A stretch of DNA of 64,000 nt from G963662265 sp963668545 (GTDB lineage: Bacteria; Spirochaetota; Spirochaetia; CADAEX01). The notes under the pieces are model-generated. The model ran no database searches. It saw nothing but the letters and a program-made list of their open reading frames with translations, and was not told where the DNA came from. The stretch lies in assembly GCA_963668545.1 (NCBI GenBank), contig OY764868.1:2480001-2544000 (forward strand), given 5' to 3'. The position numbers were made by a program, and so were the translations under genes. Within the stretch, counting starts at the first letter, position 1. Each line of letters opens with the position of its first letter. Positions 17,335-26,607 of this stretch are shown piece by piece.

Positions 17335-18216
17335 TTATGTGATAAAATGTTTTTTCAAAGGCTCTACATGGATAGTTGCTTCCATGGAAAGCTTGTCCCT
17401 TATTGCTTCTTCAATAACAGTAGCTATATGATGACCTTCCTCAATACTTTTATTTCCGGGAAGACATATATGAAATGTAATTTCGGAATGGTAGCCGTAG
17501 CGGTGAAGATGAAAGTGGTGCATATAAATCTCTTGCGGATATGAATCCCTGATAACAGATGTAATTGAAGAGATAAGAGGGTTGTCAGGACTTTCCCCCA
17601 GAAGCGGAAGTGCCCCCTCTTTTATAATACTCCACGAGGTTATGATAAGAACCAGCGATACTATTACGCCAAGTATTCCATCCATCCACCAGAAATAACT
17701 GTTCAGGAAAATACCCAGAAGTATAAAAAGGGATGTTATTGCATCGCTTCTGTGATGCCAGCCGTCAGCTTTAAGTGCATGGGTACCGGTTTTACGGTAG
17801 CACCAGAATGCATACTGGGCACTTATCTCCTTTACCAGTACAGAAATGGTTATTACAACCATAACAACCGGAGGAAAATCCCTTGACTCAAATGAGATAA
17901 TTCTTTTTGCTGAATCAATAAGAAAATTAAAACCCACTACTGCAAGAAGAACACCGATTATTACAGAACCTATCAGTTCAGCCCTCCCGTGCCCGAATGG
18001 ATGGTCATCATCAGCAGGCCTGGCTGTTTCCCTTGAACTTATAATAACTACGATTGAAGTGAGAGAGTCTGAGAGGGAATGCCATGCATCTGCTATGACA
18101 GCTATTGAACCTGAAATAATACCTGCCCAGTACTTGAGAAGAAAGAGAAGTATATTAATTATAATGGATATATATCCTTCTAGATATGCATATTTAAGCC
18201 TTTTTTTATGGTCCAT
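17335..18216 (-). CDS. Cation diffusion facilitator efflux protein
   Basis: 293-residue CDF transporter exporting divalent metal (Zn, Fe, Mn, Co) by proton exchange. The membrane region shows the metal site AVIADAWHSLSDSL (HxxxD form), the loop ADDDHPFGHGRAELIG typical of the Zn/Fe/Mn groups, and HALKADGWHHRSDAITS, the second metal motif. A cytoplasmic C-terminal domain (EIYMHHFHLHRYGYHSEITF) follows. The start is 1 bp after the stop of the diguanylate cyclase gene (TGA G ATG), with AAGGGA inside that gene serving as ribosome site, so the two are translationally coupled. Confidence 0.95.
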   Translation of the reverse strand: MDHKKRLKYAYLEGYISIIINILLFLLKYWAGIISGSIAVIADAWHSLSDSLTSIVVIISSRETARPADDDHPFGHGRAELIGSVIIGVLLAVVGFNFLIDSAKRIISFESRDFPPVVMVVITISVLVKEISAQYAFWCYRKTGTHALKADGWHHRSDAITSLFILLGIFLNSYFWWMDGILGVIVSLVLIITSWSIIKEGALPLLGESPDNPLISSITSVIRDSYPQEIYMHHFHLHRYGYHSEITFHICLPGNKSIEEGHHIATVIEEAIRDKLSMEATIHVEPLKKHFIT

Positions 18217-18217
18217 C

Positions 18218-19879
18218 TCAGTCCCTTATTACCGGTGTCCTTTCATTTTTCATGATTTTCTTTTCAAGATACATCATCTCATCCGCCATCGCAACAATTT
18301 TTTCAGATGAGGAAGATATATCATCCTGACTTAGCTCAATCACACCATGGCTGAATATAATAATATAGGGTTTTAACATACTGTCATTATAATTCTCAGC
18401 AGATTCAATAATACGGTTCCAGATCCTGCTGAAATCCTCATTTGAAATCCCCGGACAGAGTATGAGAAATTCGTCTCCCCCGATTCTGCAGAAAACATCA
18501 GTCTTTCTCAGATTTTCACTCACAAGTTCGCAGAATGTTACAAGAAGTGTATCCCCTGCAGCATGGCCAAGCCTGTCATTTACCTCTTTAAGACCATTGA
18601 TATCAATATAGCATACTGTCAGCGGAAAATCAGACATTCTCTTGCTCAGGTTAATTGATTCAATATATTCAATATAATATTCCCTGTTATAGATACCTGT
18701 GAGGGAATCATGTACAGCTTTTTTCTCGAGAAATATCTCCCTTTTTTTCCGTTCATCAATTATCTGAAACATTATAAATATAATCTCTGAAAAATCAGGC
18801 AGTTCAGATTCAAAACGCTTTCCCAGAAAACTTATCCATGTAAAATTCCCGTCATCCCTGAGCAGCCGGAACTCAATCTGGGAGGAGTTCTTTCTCCCAT
18901 TTCCCAGATCATCCCTGAAGGATTTGAATATATCGATATCTTCGGGATGTATATACTTCTCCGACAATTCTGATAATGAGACAGGAAACCTGTCAGGGAT
19001 TACAGATTTGATCAGCTCATTATCCCGAGGAGCCATATAAATAATATCTTTTCCGGAATCCCATTTAAAGATCCCCATTCCCCCTTCGGCAATAGTAATT
19101 TCCAGCTGCTGCTGGGCATGTTTAAGCTGCATATTAATCCTGACAATATCAGCTGTTTTCTTTTCAACAAGGTCTGTAAGATTCTTCTTGTGAAGAAGCA
19201 GTTCGCTGTTTATTATGCTGATTTTTTTCCTGTCCATGAAAAGTCTGAAAATAACAAGGAATGAAAGGAATATGAAAAGCACAAAAAAAACAAGTGAATT
19301 AAGATACTGTGATACTATTTTCTCACTCACCTTTTCAATATTTATATCAGCACAGGCAAGATAAAGATTTCCCCCCGGCGATCTTAAAGGTTTGATTACA
19401 GATCTGTATATTCCCCACTTGTCTTTATAGCTCTTGAAAAGAGTATTTCCTGTTTCATATGCTTCTGTAAAAGCCTCTGGAATATTTTTATAGGGATAGA
19501 AATACCACCTTTCAACCTCTTCAGCTTCCTTATCAGTAACTGTAGGCGCTGAAAAATAATATCCGCCCATGTAATTGACAACAGTATATACCCAGTCAAG
19601 TTCGGTTGTTTCCACAAAACTGTTGATTTTATTACGGTTAACTAACTCTTCCTCAAAACCAATACTTTCCGGGGTTAATGCCCTGTCATGGAAATCCTCC
19701 TCAAGAAGGAGGGGTAATGTCTGAACTGCCATCTCAAGATACCTGTCTACTTTCTTCACCCCCTCGCTCCATTCAAAGACAATATAAAAGACAGTAAAGG
19801 ATATGAGAAAGATAATATAGATAATTATTATTTTAAAATCTTCGAGGACAAGTTTTTTTACAGAATCAAATACATTCAA
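18218..19879 (-). CDS. Membrane diguanylate cyclase (sensor, PAS, GGDEF)
   Basis: Makes cyclic di-GMP. The open frame extends to 20059 without stop, but the first 60 codons are AT-rich, lack a ribosome site and overlap the divergent gene. TTG 19879 with AAAAGG 9 nt upstream is chosen, giving 553 residues. A membrane segment (FKIIIIYIIFLISFTVFYIVF) is at about 15-35, then a periplasmic region with TELDWVYTVVNYMGGYYFSA, a second membrane segment near 200, a coiled coil, a PAS-like domain and GGDEF. The active motif CRIGGDEFLI is intact, and RKTD five residues ahead forms the inhibitory I-site. Co-transcribed with the metal efflux gene. Confidence 0.88.
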   Translation of the reverse strand: MNVFDSVKKLVLEDFKIIIIYIIFLISFTVFYIVFEWSEGVKKVDRYLEMAVQTLPLLLEEDFHDRALTPESIGFEEELVNRNKINSFVETTELDWVYTVVNYMGGYYFSAPTVTDKEAEEVERWYFYPYKNIPEAFTEAYETGNTLFKSYKDKWGIYRSVIKPLRSPGGNLYLACADINIEKVSEKIVSQYLNSLVFFVLFIFLSFLVIFRLFMDRKKISIINSELLLHKKNLTDLVEKKTADIVRINMQLKHAQQQLEITIAEGGMGIFKWDSGKDIIYMAPRDNELIKSVIPDRFPVSLSELSEKYIHPEDIDIFKSFRDDLGNGRKNSSQIEFRLLRDDGNFTWISFLGKRFESELPDFSEIIFIMFQIIDERKKREIFLEKKAVHDSLTGIYNREYYIEYIESINLSKRMSDFPLTVCYIDINGLKEVNDRLGHAAGDTLLVTFCELVSENLRKTDVFCRIGGDEFLILCPGISNEDFSRIWNRIIESAENYNDSMLKPYIIIFSHGVIELSQDDISSSSEKIVAMADEMMYLEKKIMKNERTPVIRD

Positions 19880-20038
19880 ATAATCTGACCTTTTACCAGT
19901 TGGCAGCAGTTGCAGTTTATTTTCGGCTTTTTGGTATATATTTATAATATATATAAATAATACACATAAATGCATATTTCTAGCAATCAACAATATAATT
20001 TTTGAGACATATTTCATTTTTTTATGTATTATTACTGT

Positions 20039-20536
20039 ATGTTCAAGATAGCACTTCAAATCAAAAAAGCAGATAATGATACACTTGTCCTGAGGCTTCC
20101 TCCTGTACTTAGAGCGGCTTTTCTTTTTTTCACCTGTTTTATTATTTTCTCTATGATCTGGTTCCCCATGGAAGAGGGGGCCAGAGGGACAGATTACCTT
20201 CCTGTACTTTTTGCTGTCATAGCGTTATTTGTCACTCTGTATGAGGAAAAATGGGTTTTTGACACAAAAAGAAACACAGTTGAGAAAAGATTTGGGCTGA
20301 TTTTCTATTATTCAAGGGAAACTGCCGATTTATCTGATGCAGGTTATTTCAGGATATCTGAAGTCAGAAAAGGGAACAGGAATAAAAGCAGTTCAAGGTA
20401 TTATAAATTATCACTGGTATTCAGGAATGAAACAGAAAAAGATATAGAACTTGTCTATTTCAGGGAAAAGGATAAACTGGTAAAAAACGCAGAAACAATT
20501 TCTTCATTCTGTTCAGTTCCTTTAAAAACAGAATAA
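20039..20536 (+). CDS. Two-helix membrane protein with PH-like tail, unknown function
   Basis: 165 residues starting at MFKIALQIKKAD; an alternative ATG 15 bp upstream is less likely. Two hydrophobic segments lie at about 27-45 (AAFLFFTCFIIFSMIWF) and 58-76 (YLPVLFAVIALFVTLY). The rest is soluble beta-rich sequence (WVFDTKRNTVEKRFGLIFYY, SRYYKLSLVFRNETEKDIEL), resembling bacterial PH-domain membrane proteins, which is a guess from pattern. There is no Shine-Dalgarno; TATTAT at 20027-20032 is 6 nt before the ATG with TTGAGA at 20002-20007, so the message may be leaderless. Confidence 0.65.
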   Translation: MFKIALQIKKADNDTLVLRLPPVLRAAFLFFTCFIIFSMIWFPMEEGARGTDYLPVLFAVIALFVTLYEEKWVFDTKRNTVEKRFGLIFYYSRETADLSDAGYFRISEVRKGNRNKSSSRYYKLSLVFRNETEKDIELVYFREKDKLVKNAETISSFCSVPLKTE

Positions 20537-20562
20537 AAAAGCTGCAGCATTACAGCTGCAGC
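20535..20562 (-). terminator. Intrinsic terminator of the opp operon
   Basis: On the minus strand GCTGCAGC-TGTAAT-GCTGCAGC is followed by TTTTTTATTC. It lies about 50 bp past the oppF stop and abuts the 3' end of the convergent gene. Confidence 0.8.
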
Positions 20563-20609
20563 ATTTAACCTCCTGATTTAAACAGAGGCCCGCTTTATAT
20601 CACAGTAAT

Positions 20610-21605
20610 TCAATCATAAAGAAAACATGCAACCTGATGATCATTTTCTGCTTCTTTAAGTTCAGGAACACTTTCAGCACATCTGGGCATCCTTTTAGGG
20701 CACCTGTCATAAAAATAACAGCAGTGTCTTTCCTTGTCAGGTGACGGGACATCTCCTGAAAGGACAACCCTTTTTCTTTTCCGTTCAACTACAGGGTCCG
20801 GAATGGGAGCTGCAGACAGAAGAGCCTCAGTATAGGGATGAAGAGGTTTCTTATACAGCTTCTTTGAATCAGAAATTTCAACAATCTTCCCAAGGTACAT
20901 TACAGCAACCCTTGTACTGATATATTCAATTACAGCAAGGTCATGCGCAATAAACAGATAGGTAAGGTTGAACTGTTCCTGAAGATCGGTAAAAAGGTTA
21001 AGGATCTGGGACTGTATTGATACGTCAAGCGCGCTGACCGGCTCATCTGCAAGTATCAGTTTGGGATTCAAGGCAAGTGCCCTTGCAATGCCTATTCTCT
21101 GCCTCTGTCCTCCGGAGAATTCATGGGGATACCTGTTTTTAAACAGGTGTGAAAGCCCTACAGTCTCCATCAGGTTTTCAACTCTGTCTGTTATCTCTTC
21201 TTTGGTGATTTTCATCAGCCCCCTGTTTTTATACACTTTGAGGGGTTCTGAAATAATTTCACCCACAGTCATTCTCGGATTGAGAGAAGCATAAGGGTCC
21301 TGGAAAACCATCTGTATATTTTTTCTTTCCTCAAGAAGCTCATGGCTTGAAAGATTATTGAGGTTTTTGTTGTTGAAAATAATTTCACCTGATGTTGCCT
21401 TGTAAAGCTGTGCAATTGCACGTGCTGTTGTAGACTTCCCGCAGCCTGATTCACCAACAAGGCCGAGAGTTTCCCCTTCACGGATAGCAAAGTCAATACC
21501 GTCTACAGCCCGGATCGCACCGACCTGTTTCTTGAAAAGCAGTCCCTCCTCAACAGGGAAATGAAGTTTAAGATCTTTTACTTCAAGCAGTGTTTTATTC
21601 CCCAT
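20610..21605 (-). CDS. oppF: Oligopeptide ABC transporter ATP-binding protein OppF
   Basis: 331-residue ATPase of a dipeptide/oligopeptide importer. Walker A GESGCGKST, Q-loop FQDPYASLNPR, signature EFSGGQRQRIGIARAL, Walker B LILADEPVSALDVS, and switch His in FIAHDLAVIEY are all intact. The C-terminal oligo_HPY region has the four cysteines CCYFYDRCPKRMPRC plus VACF that bind an iron-sulfur cluster in some relatives. The start is ATG 21605 with AGGAGGGG upstream, overlapping oppD by 11 bp; an upstream in-frame ATG at 21707 lies inside oppD and has no site. Confidence 0.94.
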   Translation of the reverse strand: MGNKTLLEVKDLKLHFPVEEGLLFKKQVGAIRAVDGIDFAIREGETLGLVGESGCGKSTTARAIAQLYKATSGEIIFNNKNLNNLSSHELLEERKNIQMVFQDPYASLNPRMTVGEIISEPLKVYKNRGLMKITKEEITDRVENLMETVGLSHLFKNRYPHEFSGGQRQRIGIARALALNPKLILADEPVSALDVSIQSQILNLFTDLQEQFNLTYLFIAHDLAVIEYISTRVAVMYLGKIVEISDSKKLYKKPLHPYTEALLSAAPIPDPVVERKRKRVVLSGDVPSPDKERHCCYFYDRCPKRMPRCAESVPELKEAENDHQVACFLYD

Positions 21606-22596
21606 TATTCCCCTCCTTGCTGTAGAGCCAGCAGCTGACTTCTGTATGATCATCTGTTTTTGTCGTCCGGGGATATTTGTTCCTGCAGATATCCATCGCC
21701 CTGTCACATCTCGGATGAAAAGGGCAGCAGTCAGGCATATCTACAAGATTTGGCGGCTGCCCCTTGATGGAATAAAGTCTTTCCTTGTTTTCCATATCCA
21801 GTCTCGGAACAGAATTGATAAGTCCTACTGTATAAGGGTGTTTTGGACTGGCAAACAGTGTTTCAGTATCCGCCTTTTCAACAACCCTTCCGGCATACAT
21901 GACACATATATTTTCACACATCCCGGCTACTACCCCGAGGTCGTGTGTAATCAGAATTGTTGCGGTTCCAAGCTTATCTGCGAGCTCTTTCATAAGCTCA
22001 AGAATCTGGGCCTGTATGGTAACATCAAGTGCTGTAGTCGGCTCATCTGCAATCAGCAGTTCAGGATTACAGCTTAATGCCATGGCAATCATTACCCTCT
22101 GTCTCATACCGCCGGAAAACTGATGCGGATAGGCATCAATCCTTTTTTCAGGTGCAGGGATACCGACCAGTTCAAGCATTTCAATTGCCTTTGCCCGGGC
22201 TGCCTGTTTATCCACTTTCTGGTGCAGAACAATTGTTTCAATCAGCTGGGTTGATATTCTGAGGAAAGGGTTGAGACTTGTCATCGGGTCCTGAAAAATC
22301 ATGGAAATCCGGTTTCCCCTTATATTTCTTATTCCTGCTTCATCAAGCTTCAGTATATCCTCGCCGTTGAAAAGGACTTCCCCGTCAACAATCTTTCCGG
22401 GAGGAGAAGGTATAAGCTTCATTATTGAAAGGTTTGTTACAGATTTACCGGAGCCCGACTCGCCTACAATTCCAAGTGTTTCCCCTTTTTCAAGTTCGAA
22501 ACTGACCCCATCAACAGCTTTTACAATTCCGTCATCTGTTTTAAAGTGTGTTTTTAAATTTCTTACACTAAGTATTGTTTCTCTTTTATCACTCAT
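21595..22596 (-). CDS. oppD: Oligopeptide ABC transporter ATP-binding protein OppD
   Basis: 333-residue ATPase, partner of OppF. Walker A GESGSGKSV, FQDPMTSLNPFLR, signature QFSGGMRQRVMIAMAL, Walker B LLIADEPTTALDVT and LITHDLGVVAG are present, and the C-terminal oligo_HPY segment has CCPFHPRCDRAMDIC. It forms the heterodimeric motor with OppF on the OppBC permease. Gaps to oppC (16 bp) and overlap with oppF show one operon. Confidence 0.95.
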   Translation of the reverse strand: MSDKRETILSVRNLKTHFKTDDGIVKAVDGVSFELEKGETLGIVGESGSGKSVTNLSIMKLIPSPPGKIVDGEVLFNGEDILKLDEAGIRNIRGNRISMIFQDPMTSLNPFLRISTQLIETIVLHQKVDKQAARAKAIEMLELVGIPAPEKRIDAYPHQFSGGMRQRVMIAMALSCNPELLIADEPTTALDVTIQAQILELMKELADKLGTATILITHDLGVVAGMCENICVMYAGRVVEKADTETLFASPKHPYTVGLINSVPRLDMENKERLYSIKGQPPNLVDMPDCCPFHPRCDRAMDICRNKYPRTTKTDDHTEVSCWLYSKEGNNGE

Positions 22597-22612
22597 TTAT
22601 GCAAAAGCTCCT

Positions 22613-23695
22613 TTAGAATCTGTTTTTTCCCTGCGGATCAAACGCATCACGGAGTCCGTCTCCGAGAAAGTTCATTCCGAAAAGAAAAAGAGTCATAGCT
22701 GCCGCCGGGAAAAAGAGTCTCCAGGGATAGAGATTCATTCCGTCAACAGCCTGTCCAACAAGAGATCCCCAGGAAGCAAGAGGTGCAGAAATACCAAGGC
22801 CCAGGAATGAGAGAAAAGCTTCAAGCATAATAAATGTAGGTATTCTCAATGTGGAAAAAACTATTATTACTCCCAGGGTATTCGGTAGAAGGTGCTTGAA
22901 TATAATCCTCATCGTTCCTGCACCGCCGCATTTTGCCGCCTCGACAAATTCGGAATTTTTGAGAGACATTATCTGTCCCCTCACAACACGCGCAACAGTA
23001 AGCCAGCTGACAATAGCCAGTGCCAGGAACATATTAAGGATATTTTTTCCGAAAATTGCCATGAATATGATAACAAGCATCATATAGGGAAGCCCGTATA
23101 TTACATCTACAATCCTCATTATAATGTAATCAACTTTACCCCCGACATAGCCGGCAATTGAGCCCAGAATGATACCGATAAGAACAGAGGTTACAGTTCC
23201 TATAAAACCTATTGCTATGGAAATCTGGCCTCCGTATATTACACGTGCAAGAAGGTCTCTTCCGAGGTAATCAGTTCCGAAAAGATATCTTCTCTCGTGT
23301 ATCCTGACCTCTTTCCCGTTTAAAACTTCAGTCTCTGTTGCAATCTGCACTTTAACTGCTTCAAGTTCAGCCAGCTCCTCTGAATTAAGTTCTCTTTTCT
23401 CCTTGTTTGCAAGGGCCAGCATCAGTTTTTCAGTTCTCTCATAATAGAGTTCCCCTGCTGTTTTTGTTAACGAAGGGGGAAGAAACTGGTGATCTATAAT
23501 CTGATGTTTGAATGAATAAATGGGAAGTAGAGGAGCGAAAAGGGAAACAAGAATATAAAAAATAACAACATACATACCGAACATCGCCATCTTGTTTTTT
23601 TTCAGCCTTCTCCATGCATCATTCCAGAGACTCACCCCTTTTACAGGCTGGTCAAATTCATTCAAAGCTGTTTTATTATTTTCTTCAGCAGACAT
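22613..23695 (-). CDS. oppC: Oligopeptide ABC transporter permease OppC
   Basis: 360-residue inner-membrane permease. The N-terminal OppC leader (SLWNDAWRRLKKNKMAMFGM) precedes the first membrane helix. A periplasmic loop of about 100 charged residues (EKLMLALANKEKRELNSEEL) is longer than in enteric OppC and ends at RRYLFGTDYLGRDLLARVIYG, the usual motif. The cytoplasmic EAA loop is EAAKCGGAGTMRIIFKHLLPN. Belongs with oppBDF. Confidence 0.93.
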   Translation of the reverse strand: MSAEENNKTALNEFDQPVKGVSLWNDAWRRLKKNKMAMFGMYVVIFYILVSLFAPLLPIYSFKHQIIDHQFLPPSLTKTAGELYYERTEKLMLALANKEKRELNSEELAELEAVKVQIATETEVLNGKEVRIHERRYLFGTDYLGRDLLARVIYGGQISIAIGFIGTVTSVLIGIILGSIAGYVGGKVDYIIMRIVDVIYGLPYMMLVIIFMAIFGKNILNMFLALAIVSWLTVARVVRGQIMSLKNSEFVEAAKCGGAGTMRIIFKHLLPNTLGVIIVFSTLRIPTFIMLEAFLSFLGLGISAPLASWGSLVGQAVDGMNLYPWRLFFPAAAMTLFLFGMNFLGDGLRDAFDPQGKNRF

Positions 23696-23704
23696 AATTA
23701 TTTC

Positions 23705-24634
23705 CTATTTATATGAAATTCTCGGATCCAGAAATGCGTATATAATATCCACAATAAAATTCATGATAATGAGTATTACAGAATACACAATTACTGTTCC
23801 AAGGATAAGTGTATAATCCCTGTTCAGTGCCGACTGCACAAAAAACTTGCCAAGTCCCGGTACACGGAATACAGTCTCAACAACAATTGAACCTGTGAGT
23901 ATGGCTGAAAAAGCAGGTCCGAGATAGCTTACCACCGGGAGAAGTCCCCCTTTGAGAACATGCTTGATCAGTATTGTTGAGGTTTTCAGTCCTTTTGCTT
24001 TTGCAGTCCTGATATAATCACTCCTGAGGATTTCAAGAATACTTGCTCTTGAAAGCCTTGCTATATATGCAAACTTGTCAGCAGACAAAGTAATAACAGG
24101 CATAATAATTGTAACCCATCCGAATCTTCCTGTAATCCACCCTGAAGTAGGGAGCCATCCAAGTTTCATCGCAAAAATATAAACAAGGACAGGGCCTATT
24201 ACAAAAAGCGGAATTGTTATTCCTATGACAGCAATGGACATTACCAGGTAATCAATCCATGTATTCTGCCTGAGAGCCGAAATCATTCCGGCTGTTATTC
24301 CAAGAAAAAGGGACAGCGTCATTGCTATTGATCCCAGAACAAGGGAATTAGGTAGACTTTTTCCGATATAATAATTAACATCCTGGTCCTTATATCTGTA
24401 TGAAGGGCCAAGATCTCCTCTCATAACACTTATCATATATCTTGCATACTGTTTTATAAGCGGTTCATCGAGGTGGTACTTTTTTTCAATATTTTCCATG
24501 ATTTGTTTTGGAAGGGTTTTTTCTGCATCAAAAGGTCCGCCGGGGGCTATTCTGATAATAAAAAATGATATTGTAATAATGATCAGAAGTGTCGGAAACA
24601 ATCCGATAAATCTTCTTATAATATATCGTGTCAT
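23705..24634 (-). CDS. oppB: Oligopeptide ABC transporter permease OppB
   Basis: 309-residue permease starting MTRYIIRRFIGLFPTLLIII, with RIAPGGPFDAEKTLPKQIMENI, the OppB hallmark, and the EAA loop YIRTAKAKGLKTSTILIKHVLK. About six membrane helices. It pairs with OppC. First of the permease/ATPase genes after the hairpin that follows oppA. Confidence 0.95.
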   Translation of the reverse strand: MTRYIIRRFIGLFPTLLIIITISFFIIRIAPGGPFDAEKTLPKQIMENIEKKYHLDEPLIKQYARYMISVMRGDLGPSYRYKDQDVNYYIGKSLPNSLVLGSIAMTLSLFLGITAGMISALRQNTWIDYLVMSIAVIGITIPLFVIGPVLVYIFAMKLGWLPTSGWITGRFGWVTIIMPVITLSADKFAYIARLSRASILEILRSDYIRTAKAKGLKTSTILIKHVLKGGLLPVVSYLGPAFSAILTGSIVVETVFRVPGLGKFFVQSALNRDYTLILGTVIVYSVILIIMNFIVDIIYAFLDPRISYK

Positions 24635-24666
24635 TATATTCCTCTTAAAGAAAATACCGGGTGAGA

Positions 24667-24692
24667 AGCCTCTTCAGCTTTCTGAAGAGGCT
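24667..24692 (-). terminator. Perfect hairpin between oppA and oppB
   Basis: AGCCTCTTCAG (24667-24677) and CTGAAGAGGCT (24682-24692) form an 11-bp perfect stem around CTTT. There is no U-run on the minus strand, so readthrough into oppBCDF is expected with oppA mRNA stabilised or over-represented. Confidence 0.75.
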
Positions 24693-24728
24693 ATACACCA
24701 GGTATGAATTATTGATTACGTTAGGGCT

Positions 24729-26306
24729 CTACTTTTTATATATATATTTTGTAGGATGCCAGTCCATTGAGTTAGGATACCAGCCGCCCCATACATTTGT
24801 ATCAATCATGCTCTGAGAAACATAATGATAAATCGGCATTACACCATGGTCTTCTGTTATGAAGACATCTTCAGCTTTTCTGAGCTTTGAAAATCTTTCA
24901 GGTCCTGGAGGCATTTTGGCAGCAGCTTCCATGTTTTCATCAAATACCTTGTTGGAATATTTACCGCCGTTCATAGCTTTTCCTGAACCGAACATTTCAA
25001 GAAATGAGCTTGGGTCAGGATAATCAGCAATCCAGCCTGCCCTTGCCACCATGAATTCACCCTGTTTTCTTGTATCAAGGTATGTTTTCCATTCCTGATT
25101 TATAAGTGAACATTTGATACCGAGGTTCTTTTCCCACTGTTCCTGAACAAACTCTGCAATTTTGAGATGCCTGTCGCTTGTGTTATAGAGAATTTCAATT
25201 TCAGGGAAACCTTTTCCGCCGGGATATCCTGCTTCAGCAAGAAGTTTTTTGGCATCTTCGATAGTCCCTTTTACACCAGGAGTAGGTTTGTAGCCAGCCA
25301 TGGGGGGTACCATGCTGTATGCAGCTGTTTCGCCGGCTCCTGTTACTTTCTTTACAAGAGTATCTCTGTCAAGACCCATTGAAAGAGCTTTTCTTACACG
25401 AACATCTGTAAGAGGTTCTTTTTCCATCTGGAAAATATAATAGTATACTCCGAGATAAGGAGCTACAACATAGTCATCCCTCAGGACAACAGTTTCGAGC
25501 TGGGCAAGAGGAACTTCAGGAGCCCAGTCAACTTCCTTGTTAAGATACATATTGAATCCTACATTATCATCATCTGTAGGTATATATACAACTCTGTCAA
25601 GTTTTACATTAGCCTTGTCCCAGTATTTGTCATTTTTAACAACAGAAAGCTTTTCCTGAGGTTCCCATGCTTCAAGAACAAAAGGTCCGTTGCCGACATA
25701 GTTTTCAGGCTGTGTCCAGCTGCCAGGATTTTTTTCAATTGCATGAATAGGCACTATAGCAAAAGCATAATGGGAAAATGCGCTTACGATAGCAGGCATG
25801 GCACCTACAAGTTCAACCTGGAATGTATAGTCATCAAGAGCCCTGATTTTAACTGCTTCAGGTCCTGCTTCTCCGCTGTTGTATTCTGCAGCTCCTGCAA
25901 TTACATCAGCAGGAAACCATGCATATGGTGCTGCTGTTTCAGGGTTGAGAACTCTCAGCCATGAATCAACAAAAGTCTTTGCAGTTATAGGTTCTCCGTC
26001 GCTCCATGTAGTTTTTCTGAGGTGGAATGTGTAAACAAGTCCTGTTGAATCTACTTCCCAGCTTTCAGCCACTCCGGGTTCAGGTGCTGCTGTTTCAGGA
26101 TTTGAGGAAACAAGCCCTTCACCAAGTGAATAATATATCCTGTGCTCAGGAACACCCTCAATCTGGTGCCAGTCAAGACTCTGGGGTTCTGCCTGGTTCC
26201 ATACCAGAAAATCAACTTCCTCTTTTACAGCTTCTTTTTTTCCGCCGGCAAACAATGCCCCGGCAGCAATAAACATGATAAGAAGCAATAATAATGTTCT
26301 TTTCAT
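24729..26306 (-). CDS. oppA: Oligopeptide-binding protein OppA
   Basis: 525-residue periplasmic binding protein of the SBP_bac_5 family. Signal peptide MKRTLLLLLIMFIAAGALFA is followed by GGKKEAVKEE with no lipobox Cys. Family motifs include VWNQAEPQSLDWHQIEGVPE, FHLRKTTWSDGEPITAKTFV, YVGNGPFVLEAWEPQEKL and VRKALSMGLDRDTLVKKV. It delivers peptides to OppBC. GGAG precedes the ATG. It is the first gene of the operon and has its own promoter. Confidence 0.95.
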   Translation of the reverse strand: MKRTLLLLLIMFIAAGALFAGGKKEAVKEEVDFLVWNQAEPQSLDWHQIEGVPEHRIYYSLGEGLVSSNPETAAPEPGVAESWEVDSTGLVYTFHLRKTTWSDGEPITAKTFVDSWLRVLNPETAAPYAWFPADVIAGAAEYNSGEAGPEAVKIRALDDYTFQVELVGAMPAIVSAFSHYAFAIVPIHAIEKNPGSWTQPENYVGNGPFVLEAWEPQEKLSVVKNDKYWDKANVKLDRVVYIPTDDDNVGFNMYLNKEVDWAPEVPLAQLETVVLRDDYVVAPYLGVYYYIFQMEKEPLTDVRVRKALSMGLDRDTLVKKVTGAGETAAYSMVPPMAGYKPTPGVKGTIEDAKKLLAEAGYPGGKGFPEIEILYNTSDRHLKIAEFVQEQWEKNLGIKCSLINQEWKTYLDTRKQGEFMVARAGWIADYPDPSSFLEMFGSGKAMNGGKYSNKVFDENMEAAAKMPPGPERFSKLRKAEDVFITEDHGVMPIYHYVSQSMIDTNVWGGWYPNSMDWHPTKYIYKK

Positions 26307-26341
26307 CTGAAATTCTCCTTTTTAAAAATGTGCAATACTTC

Positions 26342-26370
26342 ATTATATTTGGAATATTGATAAATTGCAA
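26342..26370 (-). promoter_or_regulatory. Sigma70 promoter of the opp operon
   Basis: On the minus strand TTGCAA, 17-nt spacer, TATAAT. The -10 box ends about 35 nt before the oppA ATG, and AAAAGGAG lies in the short leader. Confidence 0.7.
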
Positions 26371-26419
26371 AAAGAAATTTCATTATACAGTGATAATTCA
26401 TTATATAACAAAGATTTAG

Positions 26420-26449
26420 TATAATTATGCATAAAAACGCATAATTATA
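26420..26449. promoter_or_regulatory. 11-bp inverted repeat upstream of oppA promoter
   Basis: TATAATTATGC and GCATAATTATA are perfect complements around ATAAAAAC. Centred about 65 bp upstream of the -35 box, it is a candidate operator. The rest of the 26307-26607 gap is AT-rich with no gene. Confidence 0.5.
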
Positions 26450-26607
26450 AACACCTGTCATCCGCTTCAGGATTTCACCGGAGAAAAAGGGGGGCTTCCG
26501 GCAGTATTTATCTGGAAAAACCATGTTTTATCATTATAATAGATAGAAAACATATTATTGAATGATTATTCTGTCTGCAGGATATGTTGTCAAAGGAGTA
26601 TATGTAT

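Noticed and set aside
22301..22810. 169-codon plus-strand frame opposite oppD/oppC
   Set aside because: Shadow of conserved ATPase and permease genes.
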